From assembly GCA_019425045.1 (NCBI GenBank), contig JAHYYI010000007.1, positions 1 to 64,000 of the forward strand: a stretch of DNA of 64,000 nucleotides. The letters are read 5' to 3'. Made by a program: the position numbers and the translations under genes. The stretch is from Collinsella sp. GTDB taxonomy: Bacteria; Actinomycetota; Coriobacteriia; Coriobacteriales; Coriobacteriaceae. This document shows positions 1 to 8,057 of this stretch, in pieces (position 1 is the first letter of the stretch; each line of letters starts with the position of its first letter). The notes below the pieces were generated by a model. It was not told the DNA's origin. It did not search any database and worked only from the letters and a program-made list of their open reading frames with translations.

Positions 1-48
1 GGTGCGGGAACGGCCTATTTGCTCAATGTGTTCGGCTGAGATCGGAAA

Positions 49-126
49 TCAACCATACGGTGAACGGTACGTATCAGTAGGCGAGCGGCAATTATTCAAA
101 ACTATCTACCGAACGGTAGGTATAGT
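49..126 (+). promoter_or_regulatory. Putative TetR-type operator and -10 box
   Basis: CTACCGAACGGTAG at 106-119 is a perfect 14-base palindrome. A related pair of half-sites (ACGGT and ACGGTA) lies at about 55-68. The palindrome directly abuts a plausible -10 box, TATAGT at 121-126, so a bound repressor would block the promoter of the deiminase/carbamoyltransferase/MFS unit. The palindrome geometry resembles TetR-family operators; no regulator gene is visible here and it may lie upstream of the window. Confidence 0.45.
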
Positions 127-201
127 AGTACTATAGCAGGTGAAACCCCGCTATTGTCGCGGCCGGACAGCATCGCGGGAAACCCGACGGAAGGACCAAC
201 C

Positions 202-1440
202 ATGTACGAGAACTATCGTATGCCGGGCGAGTTCGAGAAGCGCTCCAACGTCTATGTGACATGGCTTCCCGATTACATCCGTGCAGAGGGCTACGATAAC
301 CGCCAGCCCTGCGTTGACGTGATCAAGGCTCTGCTCGAGTATGGCGACGTTACGGTCAACCTCAATTGCGGCACCCCCGGCTCCTATGAGGAGGCTTGCT
401 CACGCCTGAAGGAGGAGGGGGTTGATCTCGATCGTATCGAGATCACGCAGTTCGAAGACTCCAACTTCTATGTCCGCGACAACGGCCCCAGCATCATGGT
501 CGACGACAAAGGCCATTCTTATATGGTCAACCCTGCTTGGACCTATTACGGCGTGTGGGACAAGAACTCCCCGGAGTGCCAGTCCGCACGTAAGGCAGCC
601 GTTCACATGGCGGTTGCGCTCGGTTGCTTCGATATCGTCAATTCCGAAATGGTTTCGGAGGGCGGCGATCGTGAGTTTGACGGTCACGGCACCCTGATCG
701 CCATCGAGGACACGGAATGCCGTAAGCGCAATCCCGAGTTCACGAAAGATGAGGTAGAGGCCGAGTATAAGCGCATCTACAACCTCAACAAGGTTATCTG
801 GCTTCCTCAGCCCATGCTTGAGGACGACGATTATCGACTGGGCATCCTCGACGAGAAGGAAGACGGAACCCCCGTCTTTGGCATGAGCTTTGCCGCTCAC
901 ATCGATGAGATGTGTCGCTTTATCACTCCGAACAAGATTCTTCTTGCCGAGGTGTCCGATGAAGAGGCAGCCTCGAGCAAGGCTGGCGCAGAGTCTCGTC
1001 GCCGCATTGAGGCGGCCTACGAGATCCTGAGCAACGAAACGGACTGGGAGGGCAAGCCCTTCGAGATCGTTCGTATGCCCACCGCCGAGCCGATTGAAGT
1101 CGTTATCGCCCCTGGCGATGAGGATTACGAGCTCTATAAAGGCTTCATCGACGAAATGGGCGGCAAGTTTATGGATGGCACCCCCTGGCCCGAGGGCCCC
1201 GTCCACTTCTACGCTGCAGCGAGCTACTGCAACTTCCTGATCTGCAACGGCGTCGTTCTTGGCCAGCGTTATTACCACGAGGGCATGAGCGAAGTCGTGA
1301 AAGAGAAGGACGAGCAGGCCAAGGCGGTTCTTGAGAGCTGCTTCCCCGATCGCAAGGTCATCATGATTGATTCCCTCGCGCTTAACCTGTCCGGCGGCGG
1401 CGTGCACTGCTGGACTAAGGACGTGGCGGCCAGTCGTTAG
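202..1440 (+). CDS. aguA: Agmatine deiminase / peptidylarginine deiminase family protein
   Basis: Predicted guanidino-group hydrolase, 412 aa, cytosolic. In the agmatine deiminase family the reaction converts agmatine to N-carbamoylputrescine plus ammonia. Visible signatures are VRDNGPS near residue 95, matching the family's RDNGP substrate loop, and the C-terminal SGGGVHCWT carrying the nucleophilic cysteine. The ATG at 202 has GGAAGG about 7 bases upstream and is preferred to an upstream TTG at 154. The protein is longer than the usual 360-380 aa, mostly through acidic inserts around residues 175-260. A carbamoyltransferase and an MFS carrier follow in the same direction, the order expected of a guanidino-compound fermentation unit, but no carbamate kinase or agmatine/putrescine antiporter is present. 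Because the partner carbamoyltransferase has an altered substrate motif, the true substrate may not be agmatine. Confidence 0.8.
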   Translation: MYENYRMPGEFEKRSNVYVTWLPDYIRAEGYDNRQPCVDVIKALLEYGDVTVNLNCGTPGSYEEACSRLKEEGVDLDRIEITQFEDSNFYVRDNGPSIMVDDKGHSYMVNPAWTYYGVWDKNSPECQSARKAAVHMAVALGCFDIVNSEMVSEGGDREFDGHGTLIAIEDTECRKRNPEFTKDEVEAEYKRIYNLNKVIWLPQPMLEDDDYRLGILDEKEDGTPVFGMSFAAHIDEMCRFITPNKILLAEVSDEEAASSKAGAESRRRIEAAYEILSNETDWEGKPFEIVRMPTAEPIEVVIAPGDEDYELYKGFIDEMGGKFMDGTPWPEGPVHFYAAASYCNFLICNGVVLGQRYYHEGMSEVVKEKDEQAKAVLESCFPDRKVIMIDSLALNLSGGGVHCWTKDVAASR

Positions 1441-1483
1441 TGAGCCTTAGAGCCTGCGCTCTTTGGCTTAGGCGCCACATGTA

Positions 1484-1518
1484 CCGCTCCCCGAGGGATA
1501 TCCGTGTTTCCTTCGGGG
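1484..1518 (+). other. Hairpin between the first two genes
   Basis: CCCCGA near 1484 pairs with TCGGGG near 1518, with further GGA/TCC pairing inside. No T-run follows, so this looks more like a processing or mRNA-stabilising hairpin than a terminator. It lies in the 124-base gap between the deiminase and carbamoyltransferase genes. Confidence 0.35.
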
Positions 1519-1564
1519 ACACATTTAGCAATAATTTTGATAATAATTCGAAAGGAAAATAGAC

Positions 1565-2629
1565 ATGAACAACAGCCTCCGCGGTCGCGACTACATCAAC
1601 ATCCATGATCTCTCCTCCGAGGATTTCCGCTATCTCATCGATCTTGCCTGGAACCTTAAGGCTCAGAAGAAGTCTGGTGTCGACCAGCGCTACTTCCCCG
1701 GCAAAAACGTCCTCGCCAACTTTGAGTGGGGCTCGACCCGTACTCGTTGCGCATTCGAGACCTCCTGCAACGATTTGGGCATGGGCTTCACTTATCTGAC
1801 CAACTCCCACATGGGTGACTGCGAGACCGTCAAGGATGCCATGCGCGTCTTCAACGGCATGTATGATCTCATCGTCTACCGCGCACAGAAGGACGAGCAG
1901 TTCCTCTATGACGTCGCCGACCTGGTTGACATCCCGGTCATCAATGCCCTTACTCTCGGCGATCACCCGACTCAGATGCTCGCTGACGCTCTTACGATGG
2001 AAGAGCAATGGGGCGGTCTGCGTACGAGCCGCGGCAAGAAGATGGCTTTCGTTGGCAACTGCGCCGGCGCCCCGGTGTGGTATGGCCGTCTGTGCGCGAT
2101 GCTCGACATGGACTTCCTCGCCATCGGTCCCGACGACCTCCGTCATCAGATGTGCAAGGAAATGGTCGAAGAGGTGGAGGCCTGCTACGCCAAGTACGCT
2201 CCCAATAGGACCTTTACCATCACCTCTGACCTCGATGCCTTGGATGGCGTTGACGTTATCGTTACCGAGGAGTGGCGCTACATCAACCCCGAGTGCGGCG
2301 AAGAGGTTCTGGATCCCGACGACTACAACTCCTGGCTGGGCGATGCCGAGTCTCTGTACCCCTATCGCGTCACCAGCGAGCTGTGCAAGCGCACCAACAA
2401 TCCCGACATCTTCTGCATGCATGAGCTTCCTTCTGTCCACAACGCAGATCACCGTGTTGGCAAGATGCTCCTCGACCAGTGCAAGAACGACCTCCATCGC
2501 GAGATCATCACCGAGGGTTTCGAGATTGCCGACGAGTGCTTTGAGGCCAACGCTTCGGTCATCTTCCGTGAGGCAGAGAACCGTCAGCACACCATCAAGG
2601 CCGTTATGTGTGCCCTTCTAGGTCTCTAG
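1565..2629 (+). CDS. Ornithine/putrescine-type carbamoyltransferase with altered substrate motif
   Basis: Cytosolic transcarbamylase, 354 aa, about the usual length. The carbamoyl-phosphate loop STRTRCAFE (about residue 58) and HPTQMLAD (about residue 140) are intact, and the C-terminus (FEANASVIFREAENRQHTIKAVM) resembles catabolic ornithine carbamoyltransferase (ArcB). The normally near-invariant HCLP substrate motif is HELP here (MHELPSVHN), with glutamate in place of the cysteine that contacts the amino-acid side chain, and the usual FEK before STRTR is FEW. The neighbouring deiminase suggests that it phosphorolyses the ureido product of that enzyme to carbamoyl phosphate. Putrescine carbamoyltransferase is the default expectation, but the motif change argues for a different ligand. 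The gene starts at an ATG behind GAAAGGAAAAT. Confidence 0.75.
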   Translation: MNNSLRGRDYINIHDLSSEDFRYLIDLAWNLKAQKKSGVDQRYFPGKNVLANFEWGSTRTRCAFETSCNDLGMGFTYLTNSHMGDCETVKDAMRVFNGMYDLIVYRAQKDEQFLYDVADLVDIPVINALTLGDHPTQMLADALTMEEQWGGLRTSRGKKMAFVGNCAGAPVWYGRLCAMLDMDFLAIGPDDLRHQMCKEMVEEVEACYAKYAPNRTFTITSDLDALDGVDVIVTEEWRYINPECGEEVLDPDDYNSWLGDAESLYPYRVTSELCKRTNNPDIFCMHELPSVHNADHRVGKMLLDQCKNDLHREIITEGFEIADECFEANASVIFREAENRQHTIKAVMCALLGL

Positions 2630-2640
2630 GAGTTGTATCA

Positions 2641-3906
2641 ATGGAAAATGCAAAGTTAAAGAGCAGCAAGGTCTACGCATGGGTTCTCGTAATCGCGCTT
2701 GGCCTCATGTCTGCTGGTACGACCGGATCCTATAGCGTAATCGCCGGCTCCTTCGTCGCGCCCGTGTGCGAGGAGTTCGGGTTTGACTATTCAATCTTCT
2801 CGTATTACTTCACCGCGACGCTCATCGGTCTTGCGGCGGCGCTTCCGTTTGTCGGAAAACTCATCCCCAAGGTTGTTGGCAAGGTTTGGCTCCCCGTCGT
2901 CGAGCTTATTCTGCTCGCCGCCGGCGCAGGCATGGCTTTCTACACCGAAGTTTGGATGTTCATCGCCGCTGGCGCCCTGATTGGCATTTGCTTCGCCTTC
3001 ACCACCGGCGTCGCCATGTCCGACGTTATTGACCAGTGGTTCAAAAAATCTGGTGGCCTGGCAATTGGTCTTGCTTGGGCAGTGAACTCGATTTACATGC
3101 TCATCATGAGCCCTGTCATCACCTCTGTCATCGAGGCCGCTGGCTGGAGGACTGGTTATCTGGTGCTCGCTGGCGTCTCCGCCGTGCTCATTCTCCCCGC
3201 TTCCGTCCTGATTATCCGCTATAAGCCTCAGGACAAGGGCATGCTGCCCTATGGCTACGTCGAGGGCGAGACGGTCGCCGAGACCGAGGAGACGACCGAG
3301 GATAGCACGCGTGGCGTTAGCTATGCGCGCGCCATTAAGTCGCCTGCCTTCTTCTTCTGCATCGGCTTCCTCTGCCTCGTTCAGCTCACTTGCTGCATGA
3401 ACCAGCTCTTCCCGACGTATGCTTCCGAGGTTGGTTTTAGCCCCATGGTGGGCGGCTTCATGGTATCCGCTGCATCGCTCTTCGATCTGTTCCTCAATCC
3501 GATCGTCGGCACCACTTGCGATAAGTTCGGCAGCACGAAGGCCATTCTGGGCTGGCTCGCTGTCTCCATCCTCTCCTTTGTCATGCTCATGATGAGCAGC
3601 GGCAACTCGACGCTCAGCATCTTCGCAGCAGGCGTGAACGACGTAATGTACGTCATCGCTGGCACTGCCCTGACCGTTTTGGTTATGGATGTCTTTGGCT
3701 CCCGCGATTTCGGTCGCATCTTCGCGCTGATCTGCTCCGTGGGCTATATCGTCGGCGCCTTTGGCATGCCCGTTATGATGAAGGTCTATGAGCTTGTCGG
3801 CTCCTTCCAGGGCGTCTTCATCTTCTGCATCGCATGCAACGTTATTATCGGCCTGTTCTTGCTGCTGGCAAAAAAGACTGGTAAGAACCTCTCCTGGGAC
3901 GAATAG
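2641..3906 (+). CDS. MFS transporter
   Basis: Inner-membrane carrier of 421 aa with about 12 hydrophobic segments and a hydrophilic central loop near residues 200-230 (GETVAETEETTEDS), typical of the major facilitator superfamily. It resembles the oxalate/formate antiporter-like branch, though this is inferred from general character only. The ATG at 2641 has TAGGAG overlapping the stop codon of the carbamoyltransferase, so the two genes are translationally adjacent in one operon. The position suggests uptake of the guanidino or ureido substrate or export of the end product, replacing the amino-acid-type antiporter usually found in agmatine deiminase operons. Confidence 0.8.
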   Translation: MENAKLKSSKVYAWVLVIALGLMSAGTTGSYSVIAGSFVAPVCEEFGFDYSIFSYYFTATLIGLAAALPFVGKLIPKVVGKVWLPVVELILLAAGAGMAFYTEVWMFIAAGALIGICFAFTTGVAMSDVIDQWFKKSGGLAIGLAWAVNSIYMLIMSPVITSVIEAAGWRTGYLVLAGVSAVLILPASVLIIRYKPQDKGMLPYGYVEGETVAETEETTEDSTRGVSYARAIKSPAFFFCIGFLCLVQLTCCMNQLFPTYASEVGFSPMVGGFMVSAASLFDLFLNPIVGTTCDKFGSTKAILGWLAVSILSFVMLMMSSGNSTLSIFAAGVNDVMYVIAGTALTVLVMDVFGSRDFGRIFALICSVGYIVGAFGMPVMMKVYELVGSFQGVFIFCIACNVIIGLFLLLAKKTGKNLSWDE

Positions 3907-3956
3907 TCCGATTCGTCTTAGACATACGCTGTAGGGCTTAACCTGCAGCCGCTTTG

Positions 3957-3985
3957 GGGCATCGACTAACGTCGGTGCCCTTTTT
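3957..3985 (+). terminator. Rho-independent terminator after MFS gene
   Basis: GGGCATCGAC, loop TAAC, GTCGGTGCCC form a 10-bp stem with one G-T pair, followed by TTTTTC. It closes the deiminase/carbamoyltransferase/MFS operon. Confidence 0.85.
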
Positions 3986-3990
3986 CATCG

Positions 3991-4023
3991 AATGTGACAA
4001 AGGGACAGCCCCTTTGTCACATT
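3991..4023. repeat. 33-bp palindromic element, family A copy 1
   Basis: Near-perfect palindrome with arms AATGTGACAAAGGG and CCCTTTGTCACATT. Other 33-bp copies are at 5600-5632, 33043-33075 and 36771-36803. It sits just behind a terminator, in non-coding DNA. See the findings on the GGGAC-core families. Confidence 0.85.
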
Positions 4024-4037
4024 GAGTGGCTTGTAAA

Positions 4038-4222
4038 TCGAGGTCTAATGCTTTTCCCGAGAAGTGAACGAGTCAAAATGGACCCCCGAAGCATCGACAC
4101 TTTTGGCGAGCAATTTCCTGCGGTTTTGCAGTCGAATCCTGCGGTTTTGATGCCTAAAAATGCCAATGCTTCGGGCGTCCAAAAACAGTCGTTCACTTCT
4201 CGGGAAAAGTATTAGACCTCGA
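4038..4222. repeat. 185-bp MITE-like long inverted repeat
   Basis: Outer arms 4038-4071 and 4189-4222 (34 bases) are complementary with one mismatch. A second inner pair, 4080-4094 and 4166-4180, is complementary with one mismatch. The centre holds a short direct repeat of TCCTGCGGTTTTG. Open frames on both strands merely read through the symmetric arms and give near-mirror peptides, so no gene is called. No target-site duplication is obvious. The size and symmetry fit a miniature inverted-repeat element or a long non-coding hairpin. Confidence 0.6.
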
Positions 4223-4264
4223 GATATAGACGATGTTCGCGAGCGGCAATTAGAGCGTAAGCCT

Positions 4265-5416
4265 TTAGTTCTTTTTTGCAGAGAGCATGAGCCTAATTTC
4301 CGGATGGGTGTATTCGTCGAAATCTTCTGCGGCTTCGGTGTCAAAGGTGTAGTACGACTTGATAGATTCGTCCTCCGTCTTGATGCTGATTTCTTTATAT
4401 AGGGATCCGGCTAAAAATGTCTGTTTAAAATCATCCGACAGGCTGCATGGCGTGAGGAGGCCCGGTGTGGCAACGGAAATGTCCAACCCGTTGAGCGGGG
4501 CGCAGAGCGTCGCGATGTCCTGCTCGGCGCGAGCGAGGTTGTCTGCAAGGCTTTCCTCGGGGTTGACCTGACTGGTGTAATCGACGTCCGTGAGCATGCC
4601 GTCTGCATCAAAAGAAAGGTAGACATAGGCTGCTTGAGCGCCAAGGTCATTGTCGCGCAGATAGCCGATAATGCGGTAGCCGTAGTCGTGATACGACTCG
4701 TATGGGTCGTCTGCCGCGACGCGTTCACACACGGGCTCCAGGGCATCTTGCGCGATGGCGAGCTGCTCGGCAACTGCAGCCTTTCTCGCCTGAAGCTCGT
4801 TATTTCCCTGGACAAACTGCGGGATGTAGACGCCAAGCAGCACAATGGCGGGCACCACTGCGAGAGCTATGGCCTGCTTCTTGACGCTTGGAATCGTCAC
4901 GCCGTATGCGTTTGCCATGGCCTCGGCATTGCTCGAGGTCTCGGCTAGCACGTCTGCCGCGGTGGCAACTGCCCCTACGGCGCCGGCGACCTCCGCGGCG
5001 CCGCCCAGGTTGCGCGCGAGATCGTTATCACTGTTCTTGAGCAGGCGGCCGGCAGCTTGCGTGGCGAGCACGCCGGCGACCTCCGCGGAGCGGTCTTTGT
5101 TGGTTTGGGCTACCGCAAGCCTGCTCTGCAGCTCCTTCCACTGTTTGCCCTGCATTCCAAAGCGCGGCGCAAGAGCGCAATAGCAAAAGACGACGAGTTC
5201 GATTACGGTGAGTGCGATGGCGGTATATATGCCCGCGGGTTGGAATTCCTTTTGGTGGAACGCGATATCGTTGATCATTTGGAGCGGCAGCATGAGCAGA
5301 CATGCTACGAACGACATGACGAGTGCGGTCGCTGCGATCTTGGGGTACGCACAGTACCGCTGAATGCGTTTCTTTTCACGTTCGGTGAGCTGATGCATGG
5401 GGGCCTCGACTCTCAT
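4265..5416 (-). CDS. Membrane protein of unknown function
   Basis: About 383 aa. Two hydrophobic segments lie near the N-terminus (IAATALVMSFVACLLMLPLQ and GIYTAIALTVIELVVFCYCAL). An alanine-rich amphipathic stretch follows, then a third membrane segment (ALAVVPAIVLLGVYIPQFV) and an acidic C-terminal domain of about 160 residues, probably extracytoplasmic. I recognise no family. The start is uncertain: an ATG at 5416 and one at 5398 are both possible and neither has a strong ribosome site. The gene is flanked by palindromic elements on both sides and appears monocistronic. Confidence 0.6.
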   Translation of the reverse strand: MRVEAPMHQLTEREKKRIQRYCAYPKIAATALVMSFVACLLMLPLQMINDIAFHQKEFQPAGIYTAIALTVIELVVFCYCALAPRFGMQGKQWKELQSRLAVAQTNKDRSAEVAGVLATQAAGRLLKNSDNDLARNLGGAAEVAGAVGAVATAADVLAETSSNAEAMANAYGVTIPSVKKQAIALAVVPAIVLLGVYIPQFVQGNNELQARKAAVAEQLAIAQDALEPVCERVAADDPYESYHDYGYRIIGYLRDNDLGAQAAYVYLSFDADGMLTDVDYTSQVNPEESLADNLARAEQDIATLCAPLNGLDISVATPGLLTPCSLSDDFKQTFLAGSLYKEISIKTEDESIKSYYTFDTEAAEDFDEYTHPEIRLMLSAKKN

Positions 5417-5599
5417 CGTTTTTCGGGGGCGATGCGCACACGCTCTTGAGTATAGATGAGTGGGGGAGCTGCTGCGGGACGGCCCTACTTGCTGTTCGTG
5501 GACACCGTTCACCTTCGTTGCACAGGGATGGTTGGAGGGCTGGTTGGCGTCAAGTAACCGCCTCCGCCTTGTGGGCCGCCTCGAGGACAAGGCATAATG

Positions 5600-5632
5600 C
5601 ATGTGACAAAGGGGCAGTCCCTTTGCCACATT
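5600..5632. repeat. 33-bp palindromic element, family A copy 2
   Basis: Arms ATGTGACAAAGGG and CCCTTTGCCACATT, one mismatch in the arms. It lies in the divergent gap between the membrane protein and dus, 14 bases before the dus start codon, so it would fall in the dus leader. Confidence 0.85.
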
Positions 5633-5645
5633 GATTTGAGAGTAG

Positions 5646-6605
5646 ATGTTGATGATTCTATCGCTTGCCCCTATGGAGGGGATTACCGGGCATGTGTTCC
5701 GTCGCGTGCACGCGGAGTGCTTCGGTGCGCTCGATTGCTATTACACGCCGTTCTTGCCGCCGCCACGGGTGGGAAACCGCTTTGGCGGCAAGGCGTTTAA
5801 GGAGGTCGACCCTGTCAATAACCAGGGGCTCAACGTAGTGCCTCAGCTGATGTCCAAGAACGCGGACGAGTTTGTGTGGGCGGCACAGGTGCTCGCCGAC
5901 ATGGGTTATCGCGAGGTCAATCTCAACTTGGGTTGTCCTTCGGGAACGGTTGTCGCCAAGGGCAAGGGTTCGGGTTTCTTGCGCAATCTCGACGAGCTCG
6001 AGGTGTTCTTGAGCGACGTGTGCGAGCACTCGCCGCTGCCGGTGTCGGTCAAGACCAGGCTGGGGTTGGAAAGCGACGACGAATACGAGCGCGTACTCGA
6101 CCTCTATTGCCGCATGCCGCTGGCAGAGCTGATCGTGCATCCGCGCGTGCAAAAGGACCGTTATACGGGCTCGCCGCGCAAGGAGTTTTACGGCGAGACG
6201 CTGGAGCGGGCGCCGTTCCCCGTTGCCTATAACGGTGACATCTTTGATCTTGAGGACATGGATGCGCTGGTGGAGGCCTATCCCGGAACGCGTCACGTAA
6301 TGTTGGGGCGCGGCTTGCTTGCGAACCCCGCGCTGGCTCGCATGGCTAAGGGCGGTCCTGCTGCCACGGCAGCCGAGCTGCAGCGTTTCCACGACACGCT
6401 GTTTGCGGCCTATGCGGACGAGATCGGCGGCAACGCGGTCTTCCGCATGAAGGAGTTGTGGTTCTACGCCAAATGCGCCTTCGCCGATCCCGCGACCGTT
6501 CACAAGCTCGTACGCAAGACCAAAAAGGTCGACGAATACCGCGCCGCCGTCGATCGCGTCTTTCGCGAACAGCCGCTTGCGCCCGTTGCCCGCTTCGACG
6601 GCTAG
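5646..6605 (+). CDS. dus: tRNA-dihydrouridine synthase family protein
   Basis: FMN- and NADPH-dependent reduction of uridines in tRNA D-loops; cytosolic, 319 aa. The N-terminal LAPMEGITGHVFR is the Dus FMN-binding start, NLNLGCPSG (about residue 96) carries the catalytic-loop cysteine, and VKTRLG (about residue 138) and LGRGLLANP (about residue 219) are further Dus TIM-barrel signatures. The start is ATG 5646 or ATG 5652; upstream sequence is poor in Shine-Dalgarno character. It stands alone between palindromic elements. The exact target uridine cannot be told from sequence. Confidence 0.88.
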   Translation: MLMILSLAPMEGITGHVFRRVHAECFGALDCYYTPFLPPPRVGNRFGGKAFKEVDPVNNQGLNVVPQLMSKNADEFVWAAQVLADMGYREVNLNLGCPSGTVVAKGKGSGFLRNLDELEVFLSDVCEHSPLPVSVKTRLGLESDDEYERVLDLYCRMPLAELIVHPRVQKDRYTGSPRKEFYGETLERAPFPVAYNGDIFDLEDMDALVEAYPGTRHVMLGRGLLANPALARMAKGGPAATAAELQRFHDTLFAAYADEIGGNAVFRMKELWFYAKCAFADPATVHKLVRKTKKVDEYRAAVDRVFREQPLAPVARFDG

Positions 6606-6607
6606 CC

Positions 6608-6661
6608 AGTCATTGGGGACGTTCTTTAACGACTAGCTATTTAAGAACGTCCCCGATGACT
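6608..6661. repeat. 54-bp palindromic element, family B copy 1
   Basis: Arms AGTCATTGGGGACGTTCTT and its reverse complement (one mismatch) flank a 16-base loop that contains GACTAG. A second 54-bp copy is at 13629-13682. It lies immediately behind the dus stop codon without a T-run. Confidence 0.85.
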
Positions 6662-6697
6662 ATGTTCCCAACGACTATGTTGCAAAAAGCTGTACAC

Positions 6698-6740
6698 CAG
6701 CATCCAAAGATGTCGAAAAATGTCGACTTTGGATGCTGGC
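6698..6740. repeat. Perfect 13-bp inverted repeat
   Basis: CCAGCATCCAAAG and CTTTGGATGCTGG flank a loop holding two copies of ATGTCGA. It lies between dus and the convergent glutaredoxin gene. There is no T-run, so its role is unknown; it could be another element family. Confidence 0.6.
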
Positions 6741-6792
6741 GTACTTGTTTGGGCCGTATGGGGTGGAGCCTTGGACGGACGGGGTGCGCGTG

Positions 6793-7038
6793 CTAGAGCA
6801 GGTTCTTTTGTGCCCACGCGATGATGTCGCTCGATTCGTAGAGCGGCTTTCCGTCAATGAATAAGCAAGGAACCTGGCGCTTTCCGCCGACGGTGATGAG
6901 CGTCTGCTCGGCATCGGAATCGGTCGAGATATTGCGCTCGGGAATGGTCACGCCGTTATCGGCCAAAAAGTGCTTGACCTTTATGCAATACGGGCAGCCG
7001 GTCATAACGTAGAGCACGAGCTCGTGATCAGTAGCCAT
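6793..7038 (-). CDS. Glutaredoxin-like thiol oxidoreductase
   Basis: Small cytosolic redox protein, 81 aa, the normal glutaredoxin size. It has the dithiol motif GCPYCIK near residue 14, the cis-proline segment QVPCLFIDG near residue 55 and the GSH-site-like ESSDII near residue 67. The ATG at 7038 has GGAG five bases upstream and is preferred to a longer start at 7077. Many coriobacteria do not make glutathione, so the physiological reductant is uncertain. It lies downstream of the XRE/TipAS regulator on the same strand and may be cotranscribed with it. Confidence 0.85.
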   Translation of the reverse strand: MATDHELVLYVMTGCPYCIKVKHFLADNGVTIPERNISTDSDAEQTLITVGGKRQVPCLFIDGKPLYESSDIIAWAQKNLL

Positions 7039-7089
7039 GGGTCTCCAATCGGTTGAGGTTTCAATTGAAATACCCAAAGCCGCCGCGGT

Positions 7090-7917
7090 CTATGCGCGGG
7101 CCAGTGACGACTCGATGGCATGGACCAGAAACGCCGTGGCTCCGGTGCCGCAGGGCTTGTCGTAGTAGTCGATAAAGCGCTGATCGGCAAGATAGCCGTG
7201 GGCGAGGCCCAGGTATGCTTCGTCTTGGGGTTCGTGTCCCCAGTTAAGGCCAATCCATCGACGGTGCATTGCGACAAGCTTGCGCGCCTCGCTTCCATCC
7301 GGTTCGCCGTCGCCCATGGCGATCGAGAGCTGGCCCAGAATAGCGCGTTCAAGTTCCTTCATGTCGTTCCATGTCTCGGGGTCCATGTCCAGCAGTGCCT
7401 CGTTTGCTGCATCGACGGCCTCGTCGCCATAGCGCGCCCGCGCCTCGGCACCGTAGCGCTCCTCGTTTTCCTGCACGGTGCGCCAGCGCTCCAATTGCGG
7501 CAGCACGGCGCCCATGAGCGAGACGGCTTCGTCGAGCGACATACCGGTGTTTTGTGCCAGGCGCGGGGCGCAATCCTCAATCATGGCCTCCATCGTGGTC
7601 TCGTAGGTGTACTTGCCGTGGTCGTAGCACCACTTGCAGTAATGGTCGGTCGTTGCGCCGTGAGCATCGGTGCCGCAGTCGTCGGGCGTGAGTATCATGC
7701 CGCAGCTCTGGCAATAGTGCTCGGGCATTTCGAGCAGGTGGGACAGCGGTTCTCCGGTTATGGCGGCAATGAGCTTCATCATGTCGATGCCCGGCGTGAC
7801 TTCGCCGCGTTCCCAACGGCTGACGGCTTGGCGTGTGACGAAGAGCTTGGCGGCGAGTTGCTCTTGGGTGAGATTGTTGTCGCGGCGGATGGCGATGAGC
7901 TTTTCTGCAAAGGCCAT
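7090..7917 (-). CDS. XRE regulator fused to zinc ribbon and TipAS-like domain
   Basis: 275 aa in three parts. Residues 1-65 are a lambda-repressor-type helix-turn-helix (NLTQEQLAAKLFVTRQAVSRWERG). Residues about 68-115 form a putative zinc ribbon with YCQSCG and HYCKWCYDHGKYTYE. The C-terminal part, with KLVAMHRRWIGLNW, YLADQRFIDYYD and GTGATAFLVHAIE, resembles the TipAS ligand-binding fold known from drug-sensing MerR regulators. By analogy it may be a small-molecule-responsive transcription factor. The fusion of an XRE rather than MerR DNA-binding domain is unusual. AAAGGAGCC precedes the ATG. Its target is not evident; the glutaredoxin gene lies directly downstream. Confidence 0.75.
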   Translation of the reverse strand: MAFAEKLIAIRRDNNLTQEQLAAKLFVTRQAVSRWERGEVTPGIDMMKLIAAITGEPLSHLLEMPEHYCQSCGMILTPDDCGTDAHGATTDHYCKWCYDHGKYTYETTMEAMIEDCAPRLAQNTGMSLDEAVSLMGAVLPQLERWRTVQENEERYGAEARARYGDEAVDAANEALLDMDPETWNDMKELERAILGQLSIAMGDGEPDGSEARKLVAMHRRWIGLNWGHEPQDEAYLGLAHGYLADQRFIDYYDKPCGTGATAFLVHAIESSLARA

Positions 7918-8044
7918 GACGGCTCCTTTCTGCTGTTTGTTGCTTTAAGCATACGCGGCGGCCGGCACCCTTCCAAGCAACCGTTGGTTGCACGACGGGG
8001 ACCGCGGCGAAGAATTGCGCGCAACACCCCACGCCTCCATGCTG

Positions 8045-8050
8045 TACAAT
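8045..8050 (+). promoter_or_regulatory. -10 box TACAAT overlapping the trmO start
   Basis: TACAAT at 8045-8050 is only 8 bases from the ATG at 8058 and overlaps the ATG at 8049. If used, the transcript would begin at or next to the start codon, which implies a leaderless mRNA. The same hexamer occurs before prfC, the ClC gene, the HAD gene and the uracil permease. Confidence 0.4.
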
Positions 8051-8057
8051 GACCGGC

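Noticed and set aside
3994..4344. Two short open frames in the 185-bp inverted repeat
   Set aside because: The encoded peptides are near mirror images generated by the symmetric arms, not conserved proteins.
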